This document shows positions 14,426 through 25,012 of a stretch of DNA of 64,000 nucleotides, piece after piece; positions within the stretch are counted from its first letter, which is position 1; every line of letters begins with the position of its first letter. A program made the translations under genes and the position numbers. Below the pieces are notes generated by a model. That model did not search any database. It was not told the DNA's origin and was given only the letters and a program-made list of their open reading frames with translations. This stretch comes from Amoebophrya sp. A120. Lineage: Eukaryota > Sar > Dinophyceae > Syndiniales > Amoebophryaceae. The stretch is from assembly GCA_905178155.1 (NCBI GenBank), contig CAJINV010000004.1:8004771-8068770 (forward strand), read 5' to 3'.

Positions 14426-16893
14426 AATGTTATGCACGATGACTCGGCCTCTACTCCGCATCAACAACAAGCGAACTTGGTTTGTTGCGTCGCTACAAGA
14501 TATTTTTCGTCCCGTCTGTATTTTCTTCTCCCCGCAGCGAGTGGGCAAAATTCAAAGTCGTGCGGAATTCTGCTGGTTTTAGGTGCTAGATGCCGAGCCC
14601 GATCATGAAATGTTTCATCGGGCTAATGTTTGGCAAGCACGATCATGGAACAGCACTTGTCTATGCCGAGGACCACACTAGATGTATACGCCGGCGGATG
14701 ACCTTTTTACATATGCATGTGGGTATTTGTTTTATCGTGGGACCACGAGGAGTTGTGTACAGCTTTTCTGCAGTTGGATAACCAGGCAGAAGCGGTCAGA
14801 GAGGGGGAGGCTGCCCGGGAGCGAATTCGCAGCAGACTGGCCGAGGAGCGAATTCGCAGCGAATTCGCAGCAGCCCGAGCGCCAACGCAGCAGCAAATGA
14901 GGATCGGGGACGTTGACATTCTGGACTAGGCTACTAGTACCAACATCTCTACTCAACCGGCGTGATGAACAGAGGCAAATCAAGCTGCGAAAAATGATTT
15001 GGTGGCAGCTTCGAGGGCGTTTTCACTGGGTACTGCTCCACAATCTCGTCAAGCATCGTCCCAGATCCTATGCTACGTGTAGAGGTCATGTCCTTGATCA
15101 TGTCCTCGCGATGACTATGACAGCATAATTAAATATGGGATAACACAGAGTAGGATTTTAACATTATCAAGTCACAATTTTAATAATTTGAACATACTTG
15201 CTACACGCTATTTTACTAGAAGCTGACGCAAATTTTGTGTATGTTCGAACCTTTCGTGTGTTTAGTTTAGCATCGGTCCGTGCGTAGCAATGCAAGCTAG
15301 CAAGCATCTGTGCATCTGAACGCCACAGAGTGGGATTTTAACATTATCAAGTCACAATTTAAAAAAAAAGTGCCACGACAGTGTATGATTTAATTGCAAG
15401 AACCGAACCAGCACCAGAAAGAGGACTCCTAGCTGCAACCCTCGGCGATCGTCACTTGGGTTGCAGATCATTAATTCATGGTGCTGCAGTCGACACTAAT
15501 ATATAACATAGTATTGCGCCCTCTTGAGAAGAGTTGTTACAAGCGACCGCTGAGCGGTCGGCCTCAGTAGATATAAAAGTAAGTGGTTGAGGCGAGCAAC
15601 GAACAAGAAGATTTGTATACATCAATCTTCCCGAACCCGAAGTCTGTTGCACGCGTCGCAACGAGGAACTTGACAGCTGCGCCAATAATGAGGTTGACCA
15701 CGACCGCGGCGGCGCTGCCCTAAGGGGGAGGCACAAGCAATAGCAAAAGGCACTGCACTGTAATTATGATTCCCAGACGCAGCGGCAGCTCACGTCACCC
15801 TAGGTGGAGCAGAAGGGGGCGCCGGCTGGGCGCTACTTTTGGAAGCAAGTACTGAGATGAACTACCGGTGTTCATGTCTCCCGAGTCGATCCTGCAATTC
15901 CTGAAATGCAGCAATGGAGTTTCATACCTCCCTCCAGGCCGTCGCAATGATAGAAAGTCAGTTGCCGATTATTTTCTGTACCCGGTCTAGCATATTCTGT
16001 TCATCGGTGTTACTAGCAGAGCTTTCTTGCGAGGAGGCAGATCCAAGTTCTATAAAAATTTTCCTCATGAGCAGGAGTTGTCCGTGAGAACCCGTCGGTT
16101 TTTCCGACTGATCGAAATTATCAAACACGAATGAAAAAAGCTCCTCTATTTTTGTTGGTCGTTGGATCTTTGAAATGCTTATCGACGATATTGTTCCAGC
16201 TAACCGCACAGGCGGATCGAGATCAGCCTGATCGTCGAAATGCTTTAGAAATGACAACGAGATCAAAATTTTCGCAATAATGAAAACTCGCAATCGGTAC
16301 TTATGATGAAAATGATGACCTAGACCTTTCATCTACTTCGCGTCTACTGCCATATCTGTCGCTGGTGCAGGTGCTAGGTTAATAAACAGCAGTAGTACTT
16401 AAGTAGCCACCGACGTGCGCCGTACTTCCTGAAGTCGTGTAGCAGCTGCCATCGGGGGTAGAAGTTAAGTAAGCACTCACTCCGGAGGTTTTGGTTTCTT
16501 TTCAACCTCCACACAGTGTCCAATTTTAGTGCCACCTGCAAGAGCGGTACTTACTTGTTTGCTTGATCTTAACCATCAATTTTTGAAGTTAGTAGACAGA
16601 GTGGTGGTTGTTCCCACACGAGAAGTGTGATTTCCTCCATTGCAACACTTACACTGCTCCTAGAATTTTCTTCTTGCCGACCTTCATTATTCCCTCGTTC
16701 CGAGAAGTTGTGATGACCTTTTGCTACTACTTACAACACCACGACCTTGTATGGTGTTACTAAATTACATGTACTGCTGGTTCTTGCCACGTACAATTTT
16801 AGTAGTTTTTTCTCATACATTAACTTTCCTCCTAGACACCAAAAGGAACACAGAAACTACTGCTCCGAGAAGTAGAGGTAAGTACAACCCGAG
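14426..16893. other. R2 downstream region and R3 upstream spacer
   Basis: 14720-14930 repeats the R1 3' segment and could encode a Glu/Arg-rich tail (AREREIRSR-like) ending in a QQQM motif. 15540-16893 has no recognised gene. The spacer module recurs at about 16130-16330 and a minus-strand ORF over it is not accepted. The final 120 bp (GACACCAAAAGGAACACAGA, TGCTCCGAGAAGTAGAGGT) match the R5 leader. Confidence 0.55.
15144..15360 (+). repeat. 37-bp direct repeat spaced 180 bp apart
   Basis: 15144-15180 (CACAGAGTAGGATTTTAACA onward) recurs at 15324-15360 with one substitution. R1 has a single copy near 11030, so about 180 bp were inserted or duplicated in R2 only. Confidence 0.8.
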
Positions 16894-17838
16894 ATGGCGC
16901 TTTCTTGTTCATCTCGTCGCTGCTCACAGCCTCGCCTGCGCCAGCTTGTTTTGCATACGGTGGTGAGTCTCGTCGTCGCGGCAGGCTTTTATTTTTCCGG
17001 TTGTAGTTCTCCTCCTGCTGCGCACGCACTCCAGCTTCAGCCGCCAAGAAGAAGAAGGGCGAATAAATCGCAGAGAAGTACGGGGTCGTCCCGAAATGAT
17101 CTCAGCGGCGGCGTGCCCCTACTGCAAACAAGTACTTCTGGGACGTCGCCGAGCTCTGGGTCATCAAGATCATCTGGTGGAGCCGGTGCTAGTACAACAT
17201 CAAGCGGACAACTGGATCATTCTACCGAAAGTCGTGTAGTTGCGGACAACGACCAGGAAGGACGTCGTAGTTGTGTGATTTGTCACGGTGATCTCGATCC
17301 CGATCCGGAGCACGGACCAATCGGACGCATGTGTGCATACGAAGGTAGTGACGGGGCGGGCCATGATGCTCACGCGCGGTGTGCTCGGCAGTGGGGTTTC
17401 TGTCAGATGGCCCAGGGTGGACGGGAACAACCGACGTGCCACTGCGGGCGACCCATGCAAATCGACATGAGCAATGCTATCATCACGCAGGAGGAGTGGG
17501 AGGCAACTCTACGTCGAAAGCCGGAAAATGTAAATAGAGTTCTACGTCAAAATGAAAGATTTCGACTGGCAGAGCGCCGTGCTAAAGATGGCCAAATGTG
17601 GATGTCTATCGGGGGCGGAATCGCTGCAGCGCAGACAGCTCTCGTTGCCGCCTTTGCCTGGTGGACGGGACACTGTCCCGACCCCCTTTCTGTAGTCTGC
17701 CTTATTCCGCTACCGAGCGCACCCTATTGCGTGTGTGGAGCATATATGGTCTGTGCGGCAGAAGGGGTAAAGGGCAGCATTTATCATACAGAAAGACCGC
17801 GCACGCCCTACTCGACCAGCACAGCACGCCCCTGCTAG
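16894..17838 (+). CDS. R3: intronless RING-like secreted/membrane protein, 314 aa
   Basis: Single open frame from ATG to TAG. The n-region is Cys/Arg-rich (SCSSRRCSQPRLRQ). A hydrophobic core VVSLVVAAGFYFSGC ends PPAAHA before LQLQ, the same signal/cleavage motif as its paralogues. Residues about 50-125 are Ser/Gly/Arg-rich and low-complexity. The finger (about 128-190) has CVIC, MC, SDGAGHDAHARC, a Trp after CARQ, and CHCGRPMQI. A charged helix (RVLRQNERFRLAERR) precedes a hydrophobic Gly/Ala segment (IGGGIAAAQTALVAAFAWW) and a Cys-rich end, closing STSTARPC. The absence of introns, where R1, R2 and R4 carry three or more, suggests either the ancestral state or a processed copy. Function is unknown; a ubiquitin-ligase role is possible but the predicted export argues against simple cytosolic action. 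Confidence 0.75.
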   Translation: MALSCSSRRCSQPRLRQLVLHTVVSLVVAAGFYFSGCSSPPAAHALQLQPPRRRRANKSQRSTGSSRNDLSGGVPLLQTSTSGTSPSSGSSRSSGGAGASTTSSGQLDHSTESRVVADNDQEGRRSCVICHGDLDPDPEHGPIGRMCAYEGSDGAGHDAHARCARQWGFCQMAQGGREQPTCHCGRPMQIDMSNAIITQEEWEATLRRKPENVNRVLRQNERFRLAERRAKDGQMWMSIGGGIAAAQTALVAAFAWWTGHCPDPLSVVCLIPLPSAPYCVCGAYMVCAAEGVKGSIYHTERPRTPYSTSTARPC

Positions 17839-18209
17839 TGCACCTGTACAGGGCGGGCCGCCCTTGCAGTGCCACTGGCTATGAAAAAAAAACGGGCTGC
17901 CCCGGGTGTGTCAACTGCCCTCTTCCACTCATGCATCAGGGTTTTAGGCATAGGCGTGCTACGCCTACGATTACGAATAGCAGTCTATATTGAAAATCCT
18001 GTTATTTCAGGTTGCCTTTATCTTCAACGCGGAAACGGTATTTTTACCACCACCCGGTGCTGCATTAGTGCTTAGCAGGCCCCCAAACTAGAGAAGGCAG
18101 GCGTCATCACAGCTTTCTATGAAATGCATTTGCATGCTCATTTTTTATATGCGCGCTGTGCTATGGACATGGTCGTCGTGGTGGGTGGAGTGTTCTAGTG
18201 CAGCGTGTC

Positions 18210-18355
18210 TATCAAGTGAAAATATGTCTGGGTCTCGAAGAAGGCAGAGACTTGCCATGCAGTTTTTGCAACTGCAAGGAGGTTTGTAATGGTGCACACC
18301 AACACCGAGCATGACGTCACTAGTGTTCCAGACCCAGGCATATTTGCAACGCATA
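18210..18355. mobile_element. Short IE1 introner in the 3' region of R3
   Basis: Starts TATCAAGTGAAAATATGTCT and ends GGCATATTTGCAACGCATA; 146 bp, little over half the usual IE1 size. The R5 paralogue has AGCGTGTCTGCTGCATAGCA across the site with no element. No clear TSD. Confidence 0.8.
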
Positions 18356-18779
18356 TAATTGTGGTCTGTTGCATAGCAAAAGGAAAAGATTTTTCGCTGG
18401 TTTCGAGCAAGACCACAACGAAAGGGAGCGATTTGTAGCCTATTTGGAGCGCGACGACGACGGCTGGTGGGTCTCCGACGACTTTTGCTAAGTGGCATAG
18501 GGAAGAATCGCCTTCTTGCCAGCATTAAAACGAATCGGTCGTTGCTGCGCAGAAGTTGTTTACGAGAACTTTTTCCTTACGAAAGAAGTGCGGTTGAAAA
18601 TGAAAATCTCCCTTACAGCCTTATTCACAAATCAATGACTATCATTGTATGCGCAGCTGTCCTCGCAGGAGATGAAAAATATAGTTCGAGGATTTTTACA
18701 ATGTTCGCACACACAAATTTTTAACGTCCTCGAACAAGAACCGGTGCTAGTTGCACTATCATGCTATGTTCAAATGATC

Positions 18780-19760
18780 CAGCCCCCCCACCGAAATCTA
18801 TGACCACGACGAGATTTTTCTTTTACGAGCACCAGTGGTATAAGGGCAATAGATTTACAAATCAGCATAAGAAGAGCACCGCGCCAATTCTAGGTTAGGG
18901 TAACGCGCGCCTGCCTCGTCTTCATCTTCAACCCATTTGAATTTGGTGGCACAGGGTCGTGTAGTGCATTAGAAATACAAAATTATAACCGCATAGCCAG
19001 CTTCGCTACGGACGTGCAAGATTTATAAGTACTGCACCATTCTGGAGTTCTGTTAGATGGCAAGAGAAGACGAGGAAGAAGCAAAGCCAAGTTGCTTGTT
19101 TTTCAGGATGAAAGCCTCTATACATTTTTGCCCCCTCCTCCTCTGTGTATTTTACACGGCGCCCTGTTATAGGTATAGCAGCGCCAAAAAAAAGAATAAG
19201 CCCGAATAAAGCCCGTTTTTTTTCATCCAGAGCAGACAGAACTGGGCTGAAGGAACGTAGCGGCGGATGGGAGTTCTGCGTGATGAAGCGAGATGAAATA
19301 GCTTACCCAAAGTAAGCACAGACAGATGAAGATCCACCAATTTTTGCAGCCCTACTTCCAGAAATAATGACTCTCTGCGCAGCTCCTGCCCCACTCTACG
19401 CTCAGCTGCACGACTTTGGTCCCTCGTGAGGAGGAGTTGTCCGCGAAAAAATAAGCACGACGTACAGCATCGGTTTATTTGTCGCACCGATCGAAATGGT
19501 CCATTATTAATCGTGAAAGCAGCTCGTGAATTTGTGTTGCTCTTTGCTGGATCTTGGAAATAATATAATGTTTTTCTACAAGTGTTCCCGCTGACCGCAT
19601 GGGCGGAAGATCCAGATCCGCATGTTGGGCCCGTTTCCGAAATGGAAATCAGATCAAATTTCCAATAGTGAAAATAAGTTGCAATCGGTGTTGAAAATGA
19701 AATCACCATGCAGATTTTCCGGGATCGTGCTGGGGCCAACATCGGAGGAGGTAATTCACT
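18780..19760 (+). repeat. Segmental spacer duplication, copy 1
   Basis: Matches about 22880-23850 and, in part, 25840-26310 (GAAGAGCACCGCGCCAATTC, TTCGCTACGGACGTGCAAGA). Small indels separate the copies. Confidence 0.85.
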
Positions 19761-20182
19761 ACTTATAATCCGGTTTTTGTTCTGTGGTCCTTCTCCTTAT
19801 AAAGTGCAATAATTCATCCATTGCCTCCTGCAACGGTACTTACGAACTTACTTCAACCTACATTTTTGAAATCAGTATAAATAGTTTGTTCCCGCCTCCA
19901 CACTGGAAATTATTGTGACACGACTGGTGGCTCTTCGAATTTTCATTGACGTCCTTCGTTTTATCTTGTCGAGAAGTTGTGAACACGACGTGCTTTTGCT
20001 AGTACTTACAGGAACATGTAGAATTTCCCTATACTCGTCTTGTACTCCTTTCATCACGTTGTGAACGTGACGTTCATTTTTTTCTCTATTCGAGTCTTGC
20101 AGCACCAGCACATCAGCTACTCCTAGTAGACCTCCAAACTACACTTTTGCCCTGGTCGTGAGCGGTAAGTATTAGTATCAAG

Positions 20183-22486
20183 ATGAAGATGGCGTTTCCT
20201 CGCTCGGCGTGCCGTTCCTTCTACCCGGCTCGCCTGCGTCAGACGGTTTTCATGGCGGTGCTTCTCGTCGCGACAGGCTGCTCGTCGTCTTTCCTCGGTA
20301 CTAGTCCTCTTCTTGCGCGCGTATCCAATGCTGCAAAAACCGCAATTGCCCCTGAGCGGCCCCTAGGTTGTTCCTCAATAAGATTGATGGTGCGAAATCT
20401 GCTAGGCAAATCATCCACAAGTGGTTTCGGGACTTGTTGGACATGCAGTGCTGCACTAGCGGCCGGTGGACTTAGAAGCCTTACTGGCGGCCGCATCACA
20501 AAGCAGAACTCCGTTGTATTTAGCGTCGTGGTGGTGAAGCTTCTTAGAAGCAGGACAAAAGAACTTCTTCTATGATCCCATACAATCGTCCAGCCTCACG
20601 TCGCACCTGCTGCACATCATGCAAGACGTCGTGCATGACACTTTATTCGGGGCTGCAAAGGGATAATAAACGTCGGTTTTTGCACAGGATGGCATGCGCT
20701 CCAACTTCAGGCATCATCATCTTCAGCTTGGAGCGGCGTGCCCTTACTACACCAGATCGGCCCTGGGGCTGCTCCATCAACCGGTCGTGCGGGCCGTTCT
20801 GCAACACCCGGCCTCTCGGCCGCCGTTCTCCGTCCTCCGCCACTGCCGTCCTCCTCCGCGGCTGGCGCCGTGACTGGTGCTGGAGCGTTATCCTCCGCGA
20901 CTGGAGCGTTATTCTCCGCGACTGGTGCTGCGTCCTCCTCCGCGACTGGTGCGTCCTCCTCCGCGACTGGTGCGTCCTCCTCCGCGACTGGTGCGTCCTC
21001 CTCCGCGACTGGTGCGTTATCCTCCGCGGCTGGTGCTGGAGCGTTATCCTCCGCGGCTGGTGCTGGAGCGTTATCCAGAACGATTTTGGTCCCCCAGGCG
21101 ATGGCCTTCGCAAGCTCTTCCCTGTCCGTCGTCGGTCCTGTTGCGCACGCACTCCAGGTTCAGGCACGACCGGGAGGACAGGGGTCAGGAACTTCCTCGT
21201 CCGAAGCTGGTGCTCCCTTACTGCAGACCGACCAAGCAGGCAATGGGAATGCAACATGTTGCATTTGTCTGGAGGACGACGTTCCGCTACAGGCGCTGTG
21301 TACATCGGTAGATAAAGACGGGAAACTGGTGCACTTTATGTCTCAGGGCAAATATGGATCTGGGTCTGAAAAGACAAAGATGCACGTGCTATTGTCATGC
21401 ATTTTCTGGAATAGACAAGTGGTCTGGAAAGCGAATGCACGCGAAGCCTTTGCAGCGAAGGCTTTTCGATAGTACCTATCCTGCATGAGAAATAATTCCC
21501 TATAATTCGTGTAGCAAAAAGTGGACAGTAGCGTTATTTGGCACTCATGCAATACAGATTTTTGTCTACTCGAAATTTAGCATCACAAGTTGGAGCGCTT
21601 CCAGATGACCCAGACATGTTTGCCATGCATGCACCTTGCGTGCGAGTATTGTCTTGACCAATGGAGGCAGCGGGGAACGGTTCGAAATCCAAAGACCTGC
21701 CCTTTGTGCCGGGCACGGTCTCCCGGGCAGCGGCAAAGGCAGCAAGAGGAGCTGCAAAGGCGGCAAGAGGAACAGCAAAGGCAGCAAGAGGAGCAGCAAC
21801 GAGAATATCCACCTTTCTTGTCTAACGAACTTACTGTGGCACATCAAAACCTTGAACTCGGGCGCGTTGCTAGGTGTTTCGGGGGCACATTGTTTGCAGC
21901 AGCGCCTGCAGTTGCGGGTTATGTCAAGTGCACGGGACACGTCCCCCTTAGTGCACCAGTTTATTGTTTCGACGTAGCGCTAGACCCGGTCGTGAACGCA
22001 TGCGGAAATCCCGTTGTTGCACTTGCTTACGCGTATCAAATGTAAAAATGTCTGGGTCTGGAAGAATGCAACTTGTCATGCTGAATCTGAGGCATGCAAA
22101 AATCTGTGTTGCGTGATTACCAAAAGTCGTCCGGTTTTGACCAAGTCGGGAGAGAGTTCGTCATGCAGGATAGGCATTAGAAAGGTCTCGCAGAATCGGT
22201 CATGCTATGTCCTACATACCAGACCTCGTCGGTCATGGAAAACCTGCATGACAAATCTGGGAATCTTCCAGACCCAGACATTTTTGCAATCCATAACGCG
22301 GGGGTGGGCGCAATCGTCTGCGGGTGTGGGGAATACTGGGTCCGCCAGGCACATTTGGAACGGCGCCACCTTTTGGAACGGCGCCGCCTTTATCATGCAG
22401 AAAGATCCCGTGTAGCAGCAGCCAGGGCCGCTTCTAGGCGGCCGATGGGAGGCGACGGCGCGCCAGCCCAACAGGAGATGAGGTAG
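20183..22486 (+). CDS. R4: RING finger secreted/membrane protein with Ala/Ser repeats, about 454 aa
   Basis: Proposed exons 20183-20320, 20693-21334, 21635-22033, 22301-22486, one frame throughout. The signal sequence (TVFMAVLLVATGCSSSFLG) is separated by an introner from its HALQLQ end. A low-complexity region of 7-residue repeats (ASSSATG) encoded by 21-bp repeats follows. A second hydrophobic copy of the signal-like motif (AFASSSLSVVGPVAHALQVQ) sits at residues 170-190, suggesting an internal duplication or fusion. The RING-like finger is CCICLED, LC, ten residues, HLACEYC and CPLC, interrupted by an introner just before the histidine-containing knuckle. A Gln/Glu/Arg coiled stretch (QRQQEELQRRQEEQQ) and a hydrophobic Ala/Val/Cys segment come next. 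The tail LERRHLLERRRLYHAE is Arg-rich, ending QQEMR then TAG. Membership in the R family is clear; function is not. Confidence 0.7.
20322..20691. mobile_element. IE3-like introner, R4 intron 1
   Basis: Starts TATCCAATGCTGCAAAAACC and ends GTCGGTTTTTGCACAGGATG. Flanks GCGCG and GCATG. It splits the signal peptide from HALQLQ; R1, R2, R3 and R5 are continuous here. Confidence 0.8.
20868..21075 (+). repeat. 21-bp in-frame tandem repeat in R4
   Basis: Units like GCGTCCTCCTCCGCGACTGG plus T repeat in frame, giving ASSSATG heptads, then a longer GALSSAAGA variant. Lengths stay multiples of three, consistent with coding. Confidence 0.85.
21337..21631. mobile_element. IE1 introner inside the R4 RING finger
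   Basis: Degraded TIRs (TATGTCTCAGGGCAAATATG; CATGTTTGCCATGCATG). Flanks CACTT and CACCT. Removing it creates the finger motif KLVHLACEYC. Confidence 0.82.
22034..22295. mobile_element. IE1 introner, R4 last intron
   Basis: TIRs TATCAAATGTAAAAATGTCT and ACATTTTTGCAATCCATA. Perfect TSD ACGCG at 22029-22033 and 22296-22300. R5 is continuous at the homologous GVGALACGCG. Confidence 0.92.
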
Positions 22487-24046
22487 GCCCCGTGGACCTC
22501 CAGACAAGAGTTGCACCCCGACGCGAGGTCTCCCACCCGGAGGAAATCGGTTGGCAGCTTTTAAACAGACCGGTCGCTCCTCCGCAGAAGTTTTTTTAGC
22601 AGTCCCGTCTACGTCGACCGAGTTGGTCCTCTTTCCGATGATAGTATAAACGTTGTTGAAATAAATCAAAATCTCCCGCAACCACTTGCAGCCTTGTAGA
22701 CGACCCACAAATCTATGATTGTCATTGTTTGCGCAGGAGCTCCTGCCACATGAGTGTAGAATAGACTTTCATCGTTCTTCGCAAACCAAAAGCTTTCAAC
22801 AAGGACCACCAGGAGTCCTCGGACTACGAAACTAGTTCTGGTTGAACTATCATCAAGCCATGTTGAAATATCATCCAGCCCGACCATCGAAATCTATGAC
22901 GAGATTTTTCTTTTACGAGTAATACTTACAACTGGTAGAGGCTGGCAATAGATTCACAAATCAGCATAAGAAGAGCACCGCGCCAATTCTAGGTTAGGGT
23001 AACGCGCGCCTTCGTCTTCTTCATTTTCAACCCATTTGAATTTGGTGGCACAGGGTCGTGTGCATTAGTATTAGAAAGACAAAATTATAACCGCATACCC
23101 AGCTTCGCTACGGACGTGCAAGATTTATAAGTAGACTGCATTCTGGAGTTCTGTTAGATGGCAAGAGAAGCCGAGGAAGAAGCAAAGCCAAGTTGACTGT
23201 TTTTCAGGATGTTGAAAGCCTCTATACATTTTTGCCCCCTTCTCCTCTGTCTATTTTGCACGGCGCCCTGTTATAGGTATAGCAGAGCCAAAAGAAAGAA
23301 TAAGCCCGAATAAAGCCCGTTTTTTTTCATCCAGAGACAGAACTGGGCTGAAGGAACGTAGCGGCGGATGGGAGTTCTGCGTGATGAAGCGAGATGAAAT
23401 AGCTTACCCAAAGTAAGCACAGACAGATGAAGATCCACCAATTTTTGCAGCCCTACTTCCAGAAATAATGACTCTCTGCGCAGCTCCTGCCAGACTCTAT
23501 GTACAGCTGCATGACTTTGCTCCCTCGTGAAGAGAAGTTGCCCGCGAAAGAATAAGCACGACGTCCATCGGTTTACAATTTGTCGCACCGATCTAAATGG
23601 TCCATTATTGGTCGTGAAAACAGCTCGTGAATTTGTGTTGCTCTTTGGATCTTGAAAATATAATGTTTTTCTACAGTGTGTCCGCTGACCGCATGGGCGG
23701 AAAATCCAGATCCGCATGTTGGGCCCACTTCCGAAATGGAAATGAGATCAAATTTCAAATGGTGAAAAACTGCAACTATCGGTGTTGAAAATGAGATCAC
23801 CATGCATATTTCCCGGGATCGTGTGGGGCTGGGGACCTCCAACATCGGAGGTAATTCAGTACTCAGTCCGGTTTTTGTAAAATGTGGCCGTATACAGTGC
23901 AATTTCATGATTGTTCCCACAGCACCGGAAGGCTTTTACCCGTACAAACACTTTTTTCTCATTGATCTTGCTGCAACTCTATTCCTAGACACCAATAAGA
24001 ACACAGAAACTACTGCTCCGAGTAGAGGTATAATCCACAACCAAAG
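22487..24046. other. R4 3' region and duplicated spacer before R5
   Basis: 22490-22880 matches 25447-25860 (AACAGACCGGTCGCTCCTCC, CTGGTTGAACTATCATCAAG). 22880-23850 is copy 2 of the segmental spacer. The final 100 bp match the R3 leader. No gene recognised. Confidence 0.65.
22880..23850 (+). repeat. Segmental spacer duplication, copy 2
   Basis: Close match to 18780-19760, so this spacer duplicated together with the genes. Confidence 0.85.
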
Positions 24047-25012
24047 ATGACGTTTTCTTGTTCATCTTGTCGCTGCTCACAGCTTCGCCTGCGCCAGCTT
24101 GTTCTGCATACGGCGGTGAGTCTCGTCGCGGCAGGCTTTTTTTCCTGCTGTAGTCCTCCTGCAGGTGCGCACGCACTCCAGCTTCAGGCGTCACAGACAA
24201 GGGCGAAATCGCCCGGAGTGTGGTCTCGACAGGGGGTCCTCACCGGTGAGCCATCAGTGCAAGCAGCGGCCACGACGTCGTCGAGTGGAGCCGGTAGGAG
24301 ATTTGATCGGCCACGAGGTCAAGTGGAGCCGCCAGCGACGAACGGACCGGCTTCTAGGAGCTCGGATCGGCTACGAGGTCGAGTAAAGCCGCCAGCGACG
24401 AACGGACCGGCTTCTACCTCCGGAGCTTCTTCCTCCGGCACCCCGGCACTTCCTCCGGCAGCTTCTTCCTCCAACGCGACTCCCGGCGCTTCTTCCTCCG
24501 CAGCTGGCGATGTTGCCGGACGAGGTGCAATATTCCCCATTTGTTTGGAGGACAATGTGAAAGAATGCCCCATTTGTTTGGAGGACGTTCCGGCGGACCG
24601 CATGAAGAAAATGTGTTTTGCAGTGACAAGTGACGGACAGCAAAAGCCACACTTTGTATGCGTGCCGTGCGCGGGGGAGTGTCGAAAGAAGTGGGGATCG
24701 TTGCGGTGCCCCGTGTGCAACGGTCCGTCATATGAGCGGGAAATGGTGGATCTAGTTCTACGTCGAAATCTATGGCTTCATGTTGGCGGTTTTTGTGCAC
24801 TACACATTAAAAAGTGGTGTGCAAGGGCCGCTATCCTCGGGGCCGGATGTACTGTAGTATCGGCAGCGACCGGATGTGCAGTTGCTGTTCCGGGGGTGGG
24901 CGCACTCGCTTGCGGGTGCGGAGCATATATGGCAGAAAGGTTATATCTCTGCGCTTATCGTGCAGCAAGACAGCACACGCCTCACACGACCAGCACAGCA
25001 CGCCCCTGCTAG
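24047..25012 (+). CDS. R5: intronless RING finger secreted/membrane protein, 321 aa
   Basis: Single open frame, ATG to TAG. The start region SCSSCRCSQLRLRQL and core TAVSLVAAGFFSCC end GAHA before LQLQ. Residues about 75-165 are low-complexity with a tandem duplication (VEPPATNGPAS, then VKPPATNGPAS) and Ser/Ala runs. A partial repeat of the first finger knuckle (PICLEDNV) directly precedes the full finger: CPICLED, KKMC, 11 residues (SDG inside), HFVCVPC, CRKKW and CPVC. The C-terminal half is hydrophobic with many Cys/Gly/Ala (ILGAGCTVVSAATGCAVAVPGVG, ACGCGAY), ending TTSTARPC like R3. It has no intron and an intact finger, so it is the best reference copy of the family. It may act as a zinc-binding exported protein; ubiquitin-ligase activity is only a possibility. 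Confidence 0.77.
   Translation: MTFSCSSCRCSQLRLRQLVLHTAVSLVAAGFFSCCSPPAGAHALQLQASQTRAKSPGVWSRQGVLTGEPSVQAAATTSSSGAGRRFDRPRGQVEPPATNGPASRSSDRLRGRVKPPATNGPASTSGASSSGTPALPPAASSSNATPGASSSAAGDVAGRGAIFPICLEDNVKECPICLEDVPADRMKKMCFAVTSDGQQKPHFVCVPCAGECRKKWGSLRCPVCNGPSYEREMVDLVLRRNLWLHVGGFCALHIKKWCARAAILGAGCTVVSAATGCAVAVPGVGALACGCGAYMAERLYLCAYRAARQHTPHTTSTARPC

Larger units (their letters stand above)
17839..20182. other. R3 downstream region and duplicated spacer before R4
   Basis: No gene recognised. 18480-18780 is a diverged match to the 3' regions of R4 and R5. 18780-19760 is a close duplicate of about 22880-23850. Minus-strand ORFs at 19167-19742 and 23271-23717 share sequence only because the DNA is duplicated. 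Confidence 0.6.

Noticed and set aside
14590-14929. Independent small gene downstream of R2
   Set aside because: Homologous to the R1 3' region and better treated as UTR or a possible terminal exon; no start context or splice evidence for a separate gene.
19167-19742. Minus-strand ORF resembling 23271-23717
   Set aside because: Similarity follows the duplicated spacer DNA; indels between copies change the frame, and no known domain is present.
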